Of a stretch of DNA of 64,000 nucleotides, positions 52,890 to 61,885 are shown one piece after another. How positions within the stretch are numbered: position 1 is the stretch's first letter; each line of letters opens with the position of its first letter. The translations under genes were made by a program, and so were the position numbers. The DNA lies in contig JAJJXM010000093.1 in NCBI GenBank assembly GCA_024516155.1, positions 88,411 through 152,410 of the forward strand. Reading direction: 5' to 3'. The stretch comes from Pyronema omphalodes (lineage: Eukaryota > Ascomycota > Pezizomycetes > Pezizales > Pyronemataceae). Under the pieces are notes generated by a model. The model made no database searches, was not told the DNA's origin, and worked only from the letters and a program-made list of their open reading frames with translations.

Positions 52890-54376
52890 AATTCTTCGGT
52901 TCTCATTGCGTCAGGTGTGGGTTGCCTGCTTGCTTCGGCTTGGGCAGGGTTGGCATTGTTGATTTGATCTATGTGTTTGATGCGTGTTGGGCACAGGGGG
53001 TCGTTTGCTTTGTGGGGTCCGTTGCAGTTTGAGCATTTGATTGGTGGGTGGGTGCAGGACATTCCAGCCTTGCATGACGGAATGGAGCATGGATGGGTCT
53101 TGGTGCTGTGGTTCTGTGCACAGACGGCGCATGTAGGTTCGGTGGCTTTGCAAAGTCTGGGGTGGTGGCCGAATTGTTGGCAGTTGGTGCATTGGGAGGA
53201 TGGTTGCCAGGAGTGGTATTCCCCTATCTTGCAGAGGCGGTTGCAAATTGCGAGTCTATTGGTGCCTAGTTTGTTCAGATTGATGGTGCCCACAAGTGAG
53301 ACTACTAGAGTGGATGCAGTCTTTTCTGCACGGTGTTCAGTGGGGACCAGCCAGCGCGGGTCTTGTCCGAGGCGTAGGGAGGGATAGGTCGATTCGATTT
53401 CTGATCGGATGTATGTGAGGCTAGCGTTGGTGGGGACATTGTGTAGAAGGAATTTAGTCCAGCGCTCATTAATGCGTGCATCGGAGGGTCGGAAGTTGTC
53501 GGTGACGTTGGTGATAATCTGCAGGTATGGGGCGTAGGCTTCGGCCTTGGTGGTGGGGTTAGTGGTGAGGACAAGGCGGTTGTTGCTAGTTATGCGGGCC
53601 AAGGTAAATGCAGGTAGGTTGATATCGGTGGAGTTTTTGATGGCGGTGTTGATGGCGTCTAGTGCGTGGTTGGCTGTGGTGTCGGCATCGGTGATCTTTT
53701 CCTCCAGGGTAATGATAACCTCGCGGTCGACTCGTGGGAGTGCTTTCGGAATCAAGGTGGTAGGGGCTTTCTTGTCTTTCTTGGCCCTAACTGTAATGAA
53801 TGGTTTTTCTTCGATAGTAGCAGAGAGCCTAGAAGCAAGGGACTGCTCATTGTACCAGGCGTTGGCAGGGTTGCTAAGGGGGGTGGGCTGGTAGACGGGT
53901 ACGGCAGGGGTGGGCGCGGGGGCGGTGAAACGTCCCTGTTCGGCTGATGCTTTCCCGGGGGTCTTTGTGTTGGCAGGCTGGAGTTTCCGGATTTGGTTGC
54001 TGAGTTCGGTGACGTGACGTTCAAGCTGGGCGATACGGTCGGCGCTGGCATTGTGGGCGTTGGCGAAGGCGTTTTCCATGCGGTCAAAGCGGGCAAGAAT
54101 CTGGTTCAGGAAGGTGGAGTTGATGGTGTCAAACATGATGGGGCGGTTGATGTCGTCCGGAGCAGTGTTGTTGAGGCGCTTGCGTGGGGAGCTAGTGCCG
54201 GTAGCGATGATGCGTTGGGGTACTGGAGTTGCGTAGCGGGAAGGAGCAGGAGAGAATGTCTCAGACTGAGGGGGCTGAGTGAGGGAGACGGCGGGGGCAG
54301 CAGAGGCGGAGCGTTGCTGTTGTTGGTTTGTGAATAAAATGGGGATCTTTTGCTGGGATATTGTGTTCCCAAGCAA
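52886..54376 (-). CDS. LINE-N1 ORF1 (open, but probable start ATG lost)
   Basis: RNA-binding ORF1 protein. Gln/Ser/Pro-rich N-terminus with basic SPRKRLNN, coiled coil (MENAFANAHNASADRIAQLERHVTELSNQIRKL), central RNA-binding-like region, then three Cys/His clusters: CTNCQQFGHHPRLC, CAVCAQNHSTKTHPC, CSNCNGPHKANDPLC. The frame is open over 496 codons, but the position that is ATG in LINE-N2 (NTMSQQN) reads ATA here (NTISQQK, about 54359-54361). The next in-frame ATG is at 54136. Start by a near-cognate codon or loss of the N-terminal 80 residues are both possible. Confidence 0.85.
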   Translation of the reverse strand: MLGNTISQQKIPILFTNQQQQRSASAAPAVSLTQPPQSETFSPAPSRYATPVPQRIIATGTSSPRKRLNNTAPDDINRPIMFDTINSTFLNQILARFDRMENAFANAHNASADRIAQLERHVTELSNQIRKLQPANTKTPGKASAEQGRFTAPAPTPAVPVYQPTPLSNPANAWYNEQSLASRLSATIEEKPFITVRAKKDKKAPTTLIPKALPRVDREVIITLEEKITDADTTANHALDAINTAIKNSTDINLPAFTLARITSNNRLVLTTNPTTKAEAYAPYLQIITNVTDNFRPSDARINERWTKFLLHNVPTNASLTYIRSEIESTYPSLRLGQDPRWLVPTEHRAEKTASTLVVSLVGTINLNKLGTNRLAICNRLCKIGEYHSWQPSSQCTNCQQFGHHPRLCKATEPTCAVCAQNHSTKTHPCSIPSCKAGMSCTHPPIKCSNCNGPHKANDPLCPTRIKHIDQINNANPAQAEASRQPTPDAMRTEEL

Positions 54377-54430
54377 AGGAGCAGAAGTAAGAGTAAAAGC
54401 AATAGAGGAGGCTGTGCAACCTTCGACCGA

Positions 54431-54522
54431 GAAGTAAACTAATCGATCACAGGCCGAATAAACTTAAGGGTCTCTCTCGAGGTATTTGGTGTAGATAGGT
54501 GTTGTCGTAACAAGAGATCAGG
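54431..54522 (-). repeat. Gyp-1 LTR piece after LINE-N1
   Basis: Second copy of the 14-bp target followed by LTR sequence (GATCACAGGCCGAATAAAC) to AGAGATCA at 54522, matching 55404-55495. It then joins abruptly to the LINE-N2 ORF1, so a deletion or recombination junction lies here. Confidence 0.75.
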
Positions 54523-54843
54523 TGAGCTAGTGGTTTCGAACATGGTGGGGCGGTTGATGTTGTCCGGGGCAGTGTTGTTGAGGCGCTTGCGAGGGGAGCT
54601 AGTGCCGGTAGCAAGAATGCGTTGGGGAGCCGGAGTTCCGAGGCGAGAAGGGGTCGGGGAGAGAAAGTCAGACTGAGGGGGTTGAGTGAGGGAGGCAGCA
54701 GGGGCAGCAGAGGCGGCGCGTTGCTGTTGCTGTTGTAGGTTTCCGAATAAAGTGGGAAGATTTTGCTGGGACATTGTGTTCCCAAGCAAAGAAGAAAGCG
54801 AAAGGGTAAAAGCAATAGAGAAGGCTGTGCAACCTTAGACCGA
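54523..54843 (-). mobile_element. LINE-N2, 5' end fragment
   Basis: ORF1 N-terminus of a LINE-N relative: from the ATG at 54774 it reads MSQQNLPTLFGN, then the TSSPRKRLNNTAPD block, for about 80 codons, and then runs into LTR sequence at 54522. The 5' UTR ends CTGTGCAACCTTAGACCGA, as in N1. It is followed by another copy of the 14-bp target. Confidence 0.75.
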
Positions 54844-54857
54844 GAAGTAAACTAATC
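54844..54857 (-). promoter_or_regulatory. LINE-N target sequence between N2 and N3
   Basis: GAAGTAAACTAATC, identical to the duplication around N1 and to the empty site 55404-55417 in the outer LTR. It lies exactly between the 5' end of N2 and the 3' end of N3, as expected if one element used the duplicate made by the other. Confidence 0.75.
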
Positions 54858-55305
54858 TGATCTTTTTTTATTGCGACTAGAGCTACTATCGCTATTGCGC
54901 TCCACCTACTTCATACCCATACCCTGCAACACCGCAGTTGCTGTGGGATGCAACCACCCGCGCGACCTATAATACTATGTACAGGAGATCCGGCTATGCC
55001 CAGGGTATTTCAAACAAAACAGAAACAAAAACAAAACATATTCACCCTACAAAGGAAACCCAAACTAGCCCTTCAAAACAAAAAGAAACAAAGGAAAAGC
55101 TACGGTTTACGCGGGTCAAGTGGGGAGTTTGTCAAGTGTGGAAAGATATTTGTGCAGTCATTAGAGCTCGCGCTCCATAGACAAATCATTATCAACGTCG
55201 GGGGCCTTGACTTTCCCGGCCGGGAGAAGTTTGATCCGTACATGGCAAAGAGGGTCGGTTGCTGGGTGAGCAGCACTGCAAAGAGCGCATTTCACAGGTG
55301 GGTGG
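54858..55305 (-). mobile_element. LINE-N3, 3' UTR and ORF1 zinc-knuckle end
   Basis: From the 5' side: 55161-55305 encodes HPPVKCALCSAAHPATDPLC to SMEREL and stop, matching the last knuckle of LINE-N1 ORF1 (HPPIKCSNCNGPHKANDPLC). The stop overlaps an ATG (TAATG). No ORF2 follows; 54858-55158 is 3' UTR, the last 200 bp matching LINE-N4 and the terminal 65 bp matching N1. It is either an internally deleted copy or an ORF1-only derivative. Cut at 55305 by the LTR. Confidence 0.65.
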
Positions 55306-56661
55306 TGTGAACCTGGCTATTGAGGCTTTCAATAGAGAGGCTTATTCGATCAGTCGTTCTTTGTTTGAAAGGTATTCAACAAATAGATTTCCCAAGAAGC
55401 TACGAAGTAAACTAATCGATCACAGGCCGAATAAGCTTAAGGGTCTCGTCCTGAGGTATTTGGTGTACAAAGGTATAGTCGTAACAAGAGATCAAGTTGC
55501 TGATGCTGGAGGAGACGGTGGGAAGACTTAGGGTCTTTTATAGACTTTCGTCTACAAGTTCGCCCAGACTTCCCAAGGGAACCAACTTCCAAACTACGCT
55601 TAGGAGATAAGACGGGAGTCAATGCTTTGACAAATCTGCTGATGGCTCGCATCATGCTGCATGCGCAATTATATTAATTGCTCACTTGCATGATGACCTC
55701 GTGTCAGATTAATCCTTGACATTCCTTGCCGTGCTACCACACCTTCCAATCAGGTATTGGGGTTAAGCGCCTAATGGAGGGTTACTCCACTTGAGCGCAT
55801 AATGCAATGACTCCTCTGATAATGACATGTGAGTCATATATCTTTCGAGTCGTCTTGATCATAGATCTCCCTAGAGAATCTCGATTGCGAGTGAAGGAAT
55901 CTGACATCATAAGGCAGACTATGCCTTACCGGAGCGCACTGCCCCGTCACATTCCTGTGTGATGTCATAACAGCCTCACCTGCGCGCACTTGCGCGCAGC
56001 CACACCCTGGTGTGTACGCAAACGCCGTCTTATCTTGCAGTTGGTAGTCAATGGCCTAAGGTCGCGTCATATCAGTTCCATCCAACAGTTTCCCTGAGTG
56101 GTGTTCCTTGCTGCAGGACGTCGTCTCATGCCAACGCAATCTTGACCCTTGTCCTGAGCTCCACTCCTGTTGGCTGACTAGACTCTGCCTAGTTCCCTGG
56201 CCGACTATCCGCCTAACTCAGACTTCGGATGATCCCATTCGTCTGCCTTGCATCCTCATGAGAATCCCCTTCTCTTGCAAGCCCTCTGGTAGCGGTGCTT
56301 GGTGGATCACAACCTCAAGTATAAGGAGGTGTGCCTTCCCCGTCGTCTTCTGTCTCCATCAGCGTCGTCTGTAGTTTTCTCATGGGTAAGTCGACACCCA
56401 TGAGGTAAGTTGTTACTCGTTCCCATCCATCTTCGATCCTCCCAAACTGACAGTGAATAACAGGTAGCGACGCCTCGGGCCGGGATCCTCGTGAGGTCCT
56501 TTCGGAAAGTCACGAATCACGTGACGTGGCTAGCTGGAGCTCCTCAGGGGGTTCCGGCCCGGGATACTAACCTTATTATTCATTCTCCTGTCGAGTTTGT
56601 CATGTTCTCTAAATGTTATACATGTTACCTATTCTATACTCACACATTATAGGGTGTGACA
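55306..56661 (-). repeat. Gyp-1 outer 5' LTR (1,356 bp)
   Basis: Minus strand TGTCACACCC (56661) to GGTTCACA (55306). Contains the empty LINE-N target at 55404-55417. The adjacent CATTT at 56662-56666 pairs with 41258-41262. No gene inside. Confidence 0.9.
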
Positions 56662-57907
56662 CATTTGCTTCGCGCAAGGCGTCGTTGACGGCGATTCCGA
56701 TTGTTATCTTGGAGCTCTCTGGGAAGGAACTGGGGTCTGGGCATGGGATAATAATGTCGGTGGGGGGGGGGGGATTCTTTCTTTTGGGCTTTGGCGGGTT
56801 TGGTGGTTTGTTTAGGAGGCGTGGGGGTAGCAGCGGGGAATAACTTCTTCGTTGCGGGCCCTTCTTCCTGCCATGGGGAGGAGGGGTTCGGATCGGGGCG
56901 TGGGGCATCCACGGGGAGGGGGATCTTGTGTTTCTTGAGCTCGTTCTCGGCTTCAAGACAGCGTTTTTTCCAGTAGGCAAGTTCCTTAGGGGAGGGGGCA
57001 GCGGGGGTGGGGGCGTGAACAGAGGCGAGATCGTTTGATTCGGGGGGGGGTGGAGCGGGGATAGTGGGGTTCTCGGGGGTGGAGGATTCGACGGGGGAAA
57101 GGAGGGCTGAGATGTCTTCGTTGGGGAGTATGACGCGGGCAATGCGGGACAAGAGAACGTGGACGGCACGGATTGTAGACTGGTATTTCTGGATAGATCG
57201 GAACGCCTGAGAGACTCTGTCGTTCGTGGCTCTGTCGGCGTGTCGGAACATGTCCGTGGCGGTGTTGAGATTGTCGTTAGGTCGGTTGATGGATGTCGCA
57301 AGGCTGTCGGTGGCGGGGTCGGTAGACAGGGGGTTGTCGGTGTCACGGCGGAGGCGTTGGACTCCGGCGGGGACTAGGGTGGAGTCGGCGGCGATGTGGG
57401 TGATGGAGTGGGCGGTGGAGGCAGCTGGGCGTTTCTTCGATTTGTCGGTGTTGCGTTGAACGGCGTATTTGGGGTCGGGGTTGGTCAATACGTCGGGGGT
57501 GTCGTTGTTATCAGGGAGGGTTTTCTTATTGTTGGGGGTTTTGGGGGGAGCGTTGTTGGTGTTGCGCACGACGGGGGTGCGGGAGCTCTCGCGGGAAGAC
57601 GCGTCGTCGTCGCTAGAGTCATCGCTGACGTCAGAGCACGTGTCTACGTGCATTTCCGTGTCAGACGCGTTGGACCCTTGCGGCTCCGCGTTAGCGCGTT
57701 TTTCTTTCGCGAGCGCTCGAGGGGGTGCTTTGTCGGGGGGGAGGGGCTGTTTCTCAACAGCGGAGGATCGGGTAGGCATCGGAAGCTCGGAATAAGTCGT
57801 TTCTGCGGTAGCGACAAGGAATCCGCGATTAAAATGATGGTGTTTGATGTGGGTGGGGGGTGGTGTCGATAGAACCGGTTCGCGGGGCTTTTCTCAGGGG
57901 CCCGAAA
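56662..57907 (-). pseudogene. LINE-D 5' part: 5' UTR and ORF1 N-terminal half
   Basis: ATG at 57779 (MPTRSSAVEKQPLPP). Acidic SDDSSDDDASS region, basic SKKRP, helical DNLNTATDMFRHADRATND, ESNDLASVHAP, AYWKKRCLEAENELKKHK. Near the 12-G run at 56762-56773 the frame shifts, and SSFPESSKITIGIAVNDAL continues in another frame up to 56662, where Gyp-1 interrupts; the ORF resumes at 41262. 57780-57907 is 5' UTR, shorter than in LINE-B because SQN-6 abuts at 57908. Confidence 0.82.
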
Positions 57908-59030
57908 ACAAACAACCCACTCTCCTGTCCTCTCTCACCTCATCCGCTGGTGTCTCCTGACTCTTTGCCCTTTGAGTCACCCGGGCCTACCCGGCCCCTC
58001 TTTGCCTCCCCTCTCTCCCCTTCTCCTTCCTTCTTCCTCAGCCTTCTAGCTGCCCCTCCTCGCCTCTCCCCCCTTCTTGTCGGTGGTATTGTAAGTCCAA
58101 GATTGCCATTCCCCAGCACAATCTGGACATTGATGCCTCCGCTCTTGACGACTTCTGCCCAAGTCCTTTTTGCGGAGGGGGTTGTCTGTCGGGTTTGGTG
58201 GGTATTCTTTCCCCTTCCACCATTCTTTGTGGTAGGGGTCTTGCTGGGTGTCGCTGCCGTAGGTATCGTCTCCTTTGCGTTCTGCTGTTTCCTCTGTGTA
58301 GCCTTCGCCTCCACAGTCTTCCATCCGTTGGTCTCAGCAGGCGCAGTTCTTGGGGCATCGGGTAGAGGTCTGTCCTGAACAGAGGAACTGTCAGGCTGAG
58401 GTTCCGGTGTCGCTTCGGTCGACGTGATTGCGAGGAGAGGTAGGGAAGACATAGGCTTGAGGGCATCAAGCTTGTCCTGGGCGGCGGTAGTCGCATGTTG
58501 CGAGTGCATCAGAGTTCGCACCGATGATGCAGCTCTCGGTTTGTGGTTCACCGGTCTTCTGTGTGTCGATGAGGTGGGTTCGGTATTCTGGTCGCTTCCC
58601 CTTCGCTTTCTCTTGCCAGGAGGGTTGCGAAGAGCGTCCAGGACATCCTGAATATCATGCTGGACGACGGACAGTTGCCCAGTCATCTCTTCCATCGCTG
58701 AGGAAGAGGCCGTGAGGTTTGGTGAGGGGGGCGCCGAAATGACTTGTTGCTGTTCGTCGATTTTCTTCGTCAGGGCGTCCACAGCAGCCTTGAGAGCTGT
58801 TGTTTCTGCCTGTGTCGAGTCGTATGCTGCGCGCAGCATCGCGTTTTCGCCGAGCAGATCGTTGAATTTGGTCATTATGACGTCCAATCTGCCATCATCG
58901 AGGGTATTGAAGCGTCGCTGTGTGTCCCGGTGGATCTGTTGTATCCCCAGGGAGTTGGCTCCCGTGAGTTCGGCGTAGTTGTCATGGAACAGCTGATCCA
59001 GGGTTACATAGTTGTCATCAGCTGCGACTG
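57908..59030 (-). mobile_element. SQN-6, internal fragment
   Basis: Lacks both ends: it begins within the ORF tail region and stops at 59030 within the ORF N-terminal third, where Gyp-3 starts. The translation (57940-58887) keeps the coiled coil, GKRKRRGSDQ and TWAEVVKSGG. A deletion near 58890 removes part of the helix (DTIRNNSDEMRHRF). Shares private variants with SQN-7, for example the AAGAGCGTCC and AATATCATGC changes. Confidence 0.75.
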
Positions 59031-59031
59031 A

Positions 59032-59557
59032 TGTCAGGGACTAGGAACGGACGTTCGAAGAACACGCTGAACATCACCGGGCAGGGGGGACTAGGCGGGC
59101 TCCGGGACACGGGAACGGAAGGACAAGAACCGAAGTGCACGACACACGGCCGGCACACTAGACAAGGACAGGAACAAGGACAAGAATAACGTGAGTCTTG
59201 AGATGAGAAATCTTATTAAAGGTCGAGGGAAAGTCACAAGACCTTCAATGGAGAACTCAACGACGGGGAGGCAAGCCTCCTTATGTACAAAGGGCGGCCA
59301 GCACTCTTGCTGGGCTGTCATCCAACATCGCTACATGATCAGCTTCCGTTCTTCATCATTTCACATGCGACGCCACAGCTTCTACAGCTCGTGGTACGTC
59401 ATCCATCATCCATCGGTCAATCATCAACAACGGCACGGCACACACAACAACACATCGACAACAGAACACGGCACGACAAGGACAACGGCACAACAACGAC
59501 AACGGCACAACAACGACATCAACAAACACAACGGCTCGTCAGCCGTGTGCCGTGACA
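59032..59557 (-). repeat. Gyp-3 3' LTR (526 bp)
   Basis: Minus strand TGTCACGGCACACGG (59557) to AGTCCCTGACA (59032), preceded by a polypurine tract (+ strand CCCCCCC at about 59562-59568). AAC/CAA-rich repeats at 59420-59540. It joins SQN-6 at 59031. Confidence 0.75.
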
Positions 59558-59568
59558 GTACCCCCCCG

Positions 59569-59951
59569 TTAGGCTCGAGTTCCTACGAGAAGAGACGGTT
59601 TGTCTGGGTACAGTTGATGGAAATGTTCGGCGGCCTCGGTCTCTGACAGGTTCGTTTCTGGTTCCCAAGTCGGGGAGTCGTGTCCTGTCCATTTGACGAG
59701 GTACTGCAGGTTACCTCGGGACCAACGGCTCTCCAGCATTTCGTCGACGGACCATTCATCTTTGCCGTCTACCACTACGGGTAGTGGCGGTGGGATCACT
59801 TGTCCAGGAAGGGGGTCCGAAGGAGGCGGGTTTAATAGTGATACCGAGAACGTCCTATGGTGTTTCATGGTGTCCGGAATATCCAATTCATAGGCGTGGG
59901 ATCCAATGGGCCGAACCACAGTGAAGGGGCCCAGGTGGTTGTTCTCCAGCT
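59569..59951 (-). pseudogene. Gyp-3 integrase C-terminus with chromodomain (remnant)
   Basis: LGPFTVVRPIGSHAYELDIP (GPY/F module), TFSVSLLNPP, then the chromodomain WSVDEMLESRWSRGNLQYLVKWTGHDSPTWEPETNL, stop at 59569. Everything upstream (catalytic core, RT, gag) is missing: at about 59952 it is fused to SQN-7. The ORF start shown by an open frame further upstream belongs to SQN sequence. Confidence 0.85.
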
Positions 59952-60379
59952 TCGGTATTCTGGTCGCTTCCCCTTCGCTTTCTCTTGCCAGGAGGGTTGC
60001 GAAGAGCGTCCAGGACATCCTGAATATCATGCTGGACGACGGACAGTTGCACAGTCATCTCTTCCATCGCTGAGGAAGAGGCCGTGAGGTTTGGTGAGGG
60101 GGGCGCCGAAATGACTTGTTACTGTTCGTCGATTTTTTTCGTCAGAGCGTCCACAGCAGCCTGGAGAGCTGCTGTTTCTGCCTGTGTAGAGTCGTATGCT
60201 GCGCGCAGCTGCGTGTTTTCACCGAGCAGAATGTTGAATTTCGTCATCATGATGTCGAATCTGTGGCGCATCTCATCGCTGTGGTTGCGTATGGTGTCAT
60301 CGAGGGTATTGAAGCGTCGCTGTGTGTCCCGGTGGATCTGTTGTATCCCCAGGAAGCTTGCGCCTGTGAAAAGCGGTTC
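59952..60379 (-). mobile_element. SQN-7, internal part left of SQN-8
   Basis: Minus-strand SQN ORF segment from TGASFLGIQQIHRDTQ to the basic patch, ending at the Gyp-3 junction. 60367-60379 (TGAAAAGCGGTTC) is repeated at 61886-61898, where the ORF continues (HEPLFT then GASFLG). Confidence 0.85.
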
Positions 60380-61885
60380 GTTTGTTTGTTTGTTTGTTTT
60401 CTCATTACTTGTTTGCAACCTTAAGGTTATGACAAGTGACAGATAAATACAAAAGAGAAGAAGAAAGAAACGTAAAAGGAAAAACCCAGTCTCCGCCTCT
60501 ACCATCCTCCTCCTCTTGATCGTTGTGGTTGTGGGGTCTGTCCCCACTGTTACTCCTGGGGTGTGTTGTCCATATCGTGACTCTTGTTCCAGTGCCCTGC
60601 TTGCACAGAGGCCGCCTCGCCGGGCTCCTCCATTTCCTCCTCCCTTCCCCTCCCATTTTTAACCATTTTCCCTCCTTTATTTCCTCCACAAAGCAAAAAC
60701 AAAACCAAAGCAAAGTTAAACAGCCGCCGGGCCACCTGTGCCCCCACTCTCCTCTCCTCTCTCACCTCCTCCGTCGGTGTCTCCTGACTCTTTGCCCTTT
60801 GAGACACCCGGGCCCGCCCTGCCCCTCTTCTCCTCCCCTCTCTCCCCTTCTCCTTCCCTCTTCCTCAGCCTTCTCGCTGCTCCCCCTCGCCTCTCTCCCC
60901 TCCTTGTCGGTGGTGTTGTCAGTCCAAGATTGCCATTCCCAAGCACAATCTGGACGTTGATGCCTCCGCTCTTGACGACTTCTGCCCAAGTCTTCTTTGC
61001 AGAGCAGGTTGTCGTTCTGGGTTGGTGGGTATTCTTTCCGCGGCCACCATTCTTTGTTGTAGGGGTCTTGCTGGGTAACGCTGCCGCAGGTGTCATCTCC
61101 TTCGCTTTCTGCTTCTTCCTCTGTGTAGCCTTCGCCTCCACAGTCTTCCATCCGTTGGTCTCAGCAGGGGCAGTGCTTGGGGCGTCGGGTAGAGGTGTGT
61201 TCTGAGCAGATGAACTGTCAGGGTGAGGTTCCGGCGTCGCTTCGGTCGACGTGATTGTGAGGAGAGGTAGGGGGGACTTTAACTTGAGGGCATCAAGTTT
61301 GTCCTGCGTCAAATCTGCTGTGTATCGCATCGCTGTTGTTGCGTATAGATTCATCGAGGGTATTGAAGCGTCGCGGTGTGTCCTGATGGATCTGTTGTAT
61401 CCCCAGGAAGCTGGCTCCAGTGACTCCGGGGTAGCTGTTATAAAACAGTTGCTCAAGGGAGGCATAATTGTCATCAACCAGGGCTGGCTGATTAATGGCA
61501 GATACAATATTGCGACGGTATGTACTGAACCGGCTTTGGTCAGTTGTCGCTTGTTGTTGGTGTGTTGAAGCCGAAGGAACTGGTGATCCTGCCAAAACCA
61601 CGCTCTGGAAGGGTTTTCCAGCAAAGTTTCCATCAACTTCATCAACTTTTCCATCTCTTCCATCAAAAGTATCATTAGATCCATCATGAGGAAGGTCGGC
61701 TAGAACAATATACGCGTTTCCGAACCGTTTCGATCGTTGGGCGTTGTTCTGTCGTTGTTTTGGCGACATTTCGTGAGGTGGGGTAAGCCGAAACTCGTGA
61801 AAACTCTGATTTTGCGACAAAAGTCAACAAAAACAACGTAGAATTCCCTGAAACTTCAGAGAATAACGTAACAGAGTGCTGCGAG
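60380..61885 (-). mobile_element. SQN-8, internally deleted copy
   Basis: C-type 3' end with GTTT tail (60381-60400) and hairpin AACC-TTAA-GGTT (about 60418-60429), 3' UTR to 60715, then the ORF. ATG at 61769. The N-terminal part (to about 61310) and the C-terminal part (60716-61310) are in different frames, and about 120 codons with the coiled coil are missing between SRFDAGQT and DKLDALK. The 5' end is cut within the 5' UTR at GCTGCGAG. Flanked by a 13-bp duplication, so it moved despite the deletion or was deleted later. Confidence 0.82.

Larger units (their letters stand above)
48921..54430 (-). mobile_element. LINE-N1, site-specific-looking LINE, near intact (5.5 kb)
   Basis: 3' end at 48921, 3' UTR to 49097, ORF2 49098-52889, ORF1 52886-54376, short 5' UTR to 54430. 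Flanked by a perfect 14-bp duplication GAAGTAAACTAATC (48907-48920, 54431-54444) that is part of the Gyp-1 LTR. It differs from LINE-A to -F: distinct proteins, no AAAC/TAAA tail, no poly-C 5' box. Same site and orientation as N2, N3 and N4. Confidence 0.88.
41263..56661 (-). mobile_element. Gyp-1, Ty3/gypsy chromovirus with nested LINE-N elements
   Basis: Outer LTRs at 41263-42620 and 55306-56661, 5-bp duplication CATTT, minus-strand gag-pol 42791-48682. Internal order gag, protease, RT, RNase H, integrase, chromodomain. Between gag and the outer 5' LTR lie a second LTR start (48804), LINE-N1, an LTR piece, LINE-N2 and LINE-N3, so the 5' side is a composite with more than one LTR copy. Confidence 0.88.

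Noticed and set aside
54948..55310. A 120-aa plus-strand ORF with an IIINVGGLDF stretch resembling a BTB/T1 motif
   Set aside because: Its 3' half is exactly antisense to the LINE-N3 ORF1 zinc knuckle and its 5' half lies in the LINE-N3 3' UTR; the motif is a coincidence.
55306..56661. Outer LTR as an unrelated solo LTR
   Set aside because: Its 3' flank CATTT matches the flank of the LTR at 41263, and LINE-D ORF1 is collinear across both, so the two LTRs bound one insertion.
59420..59545. AAC/CAACAAC-rich repeats as a CRISPR-like array
   Set aside because: Irregular low-complexity sequence within a gypsy LTR, with no spacer structure.
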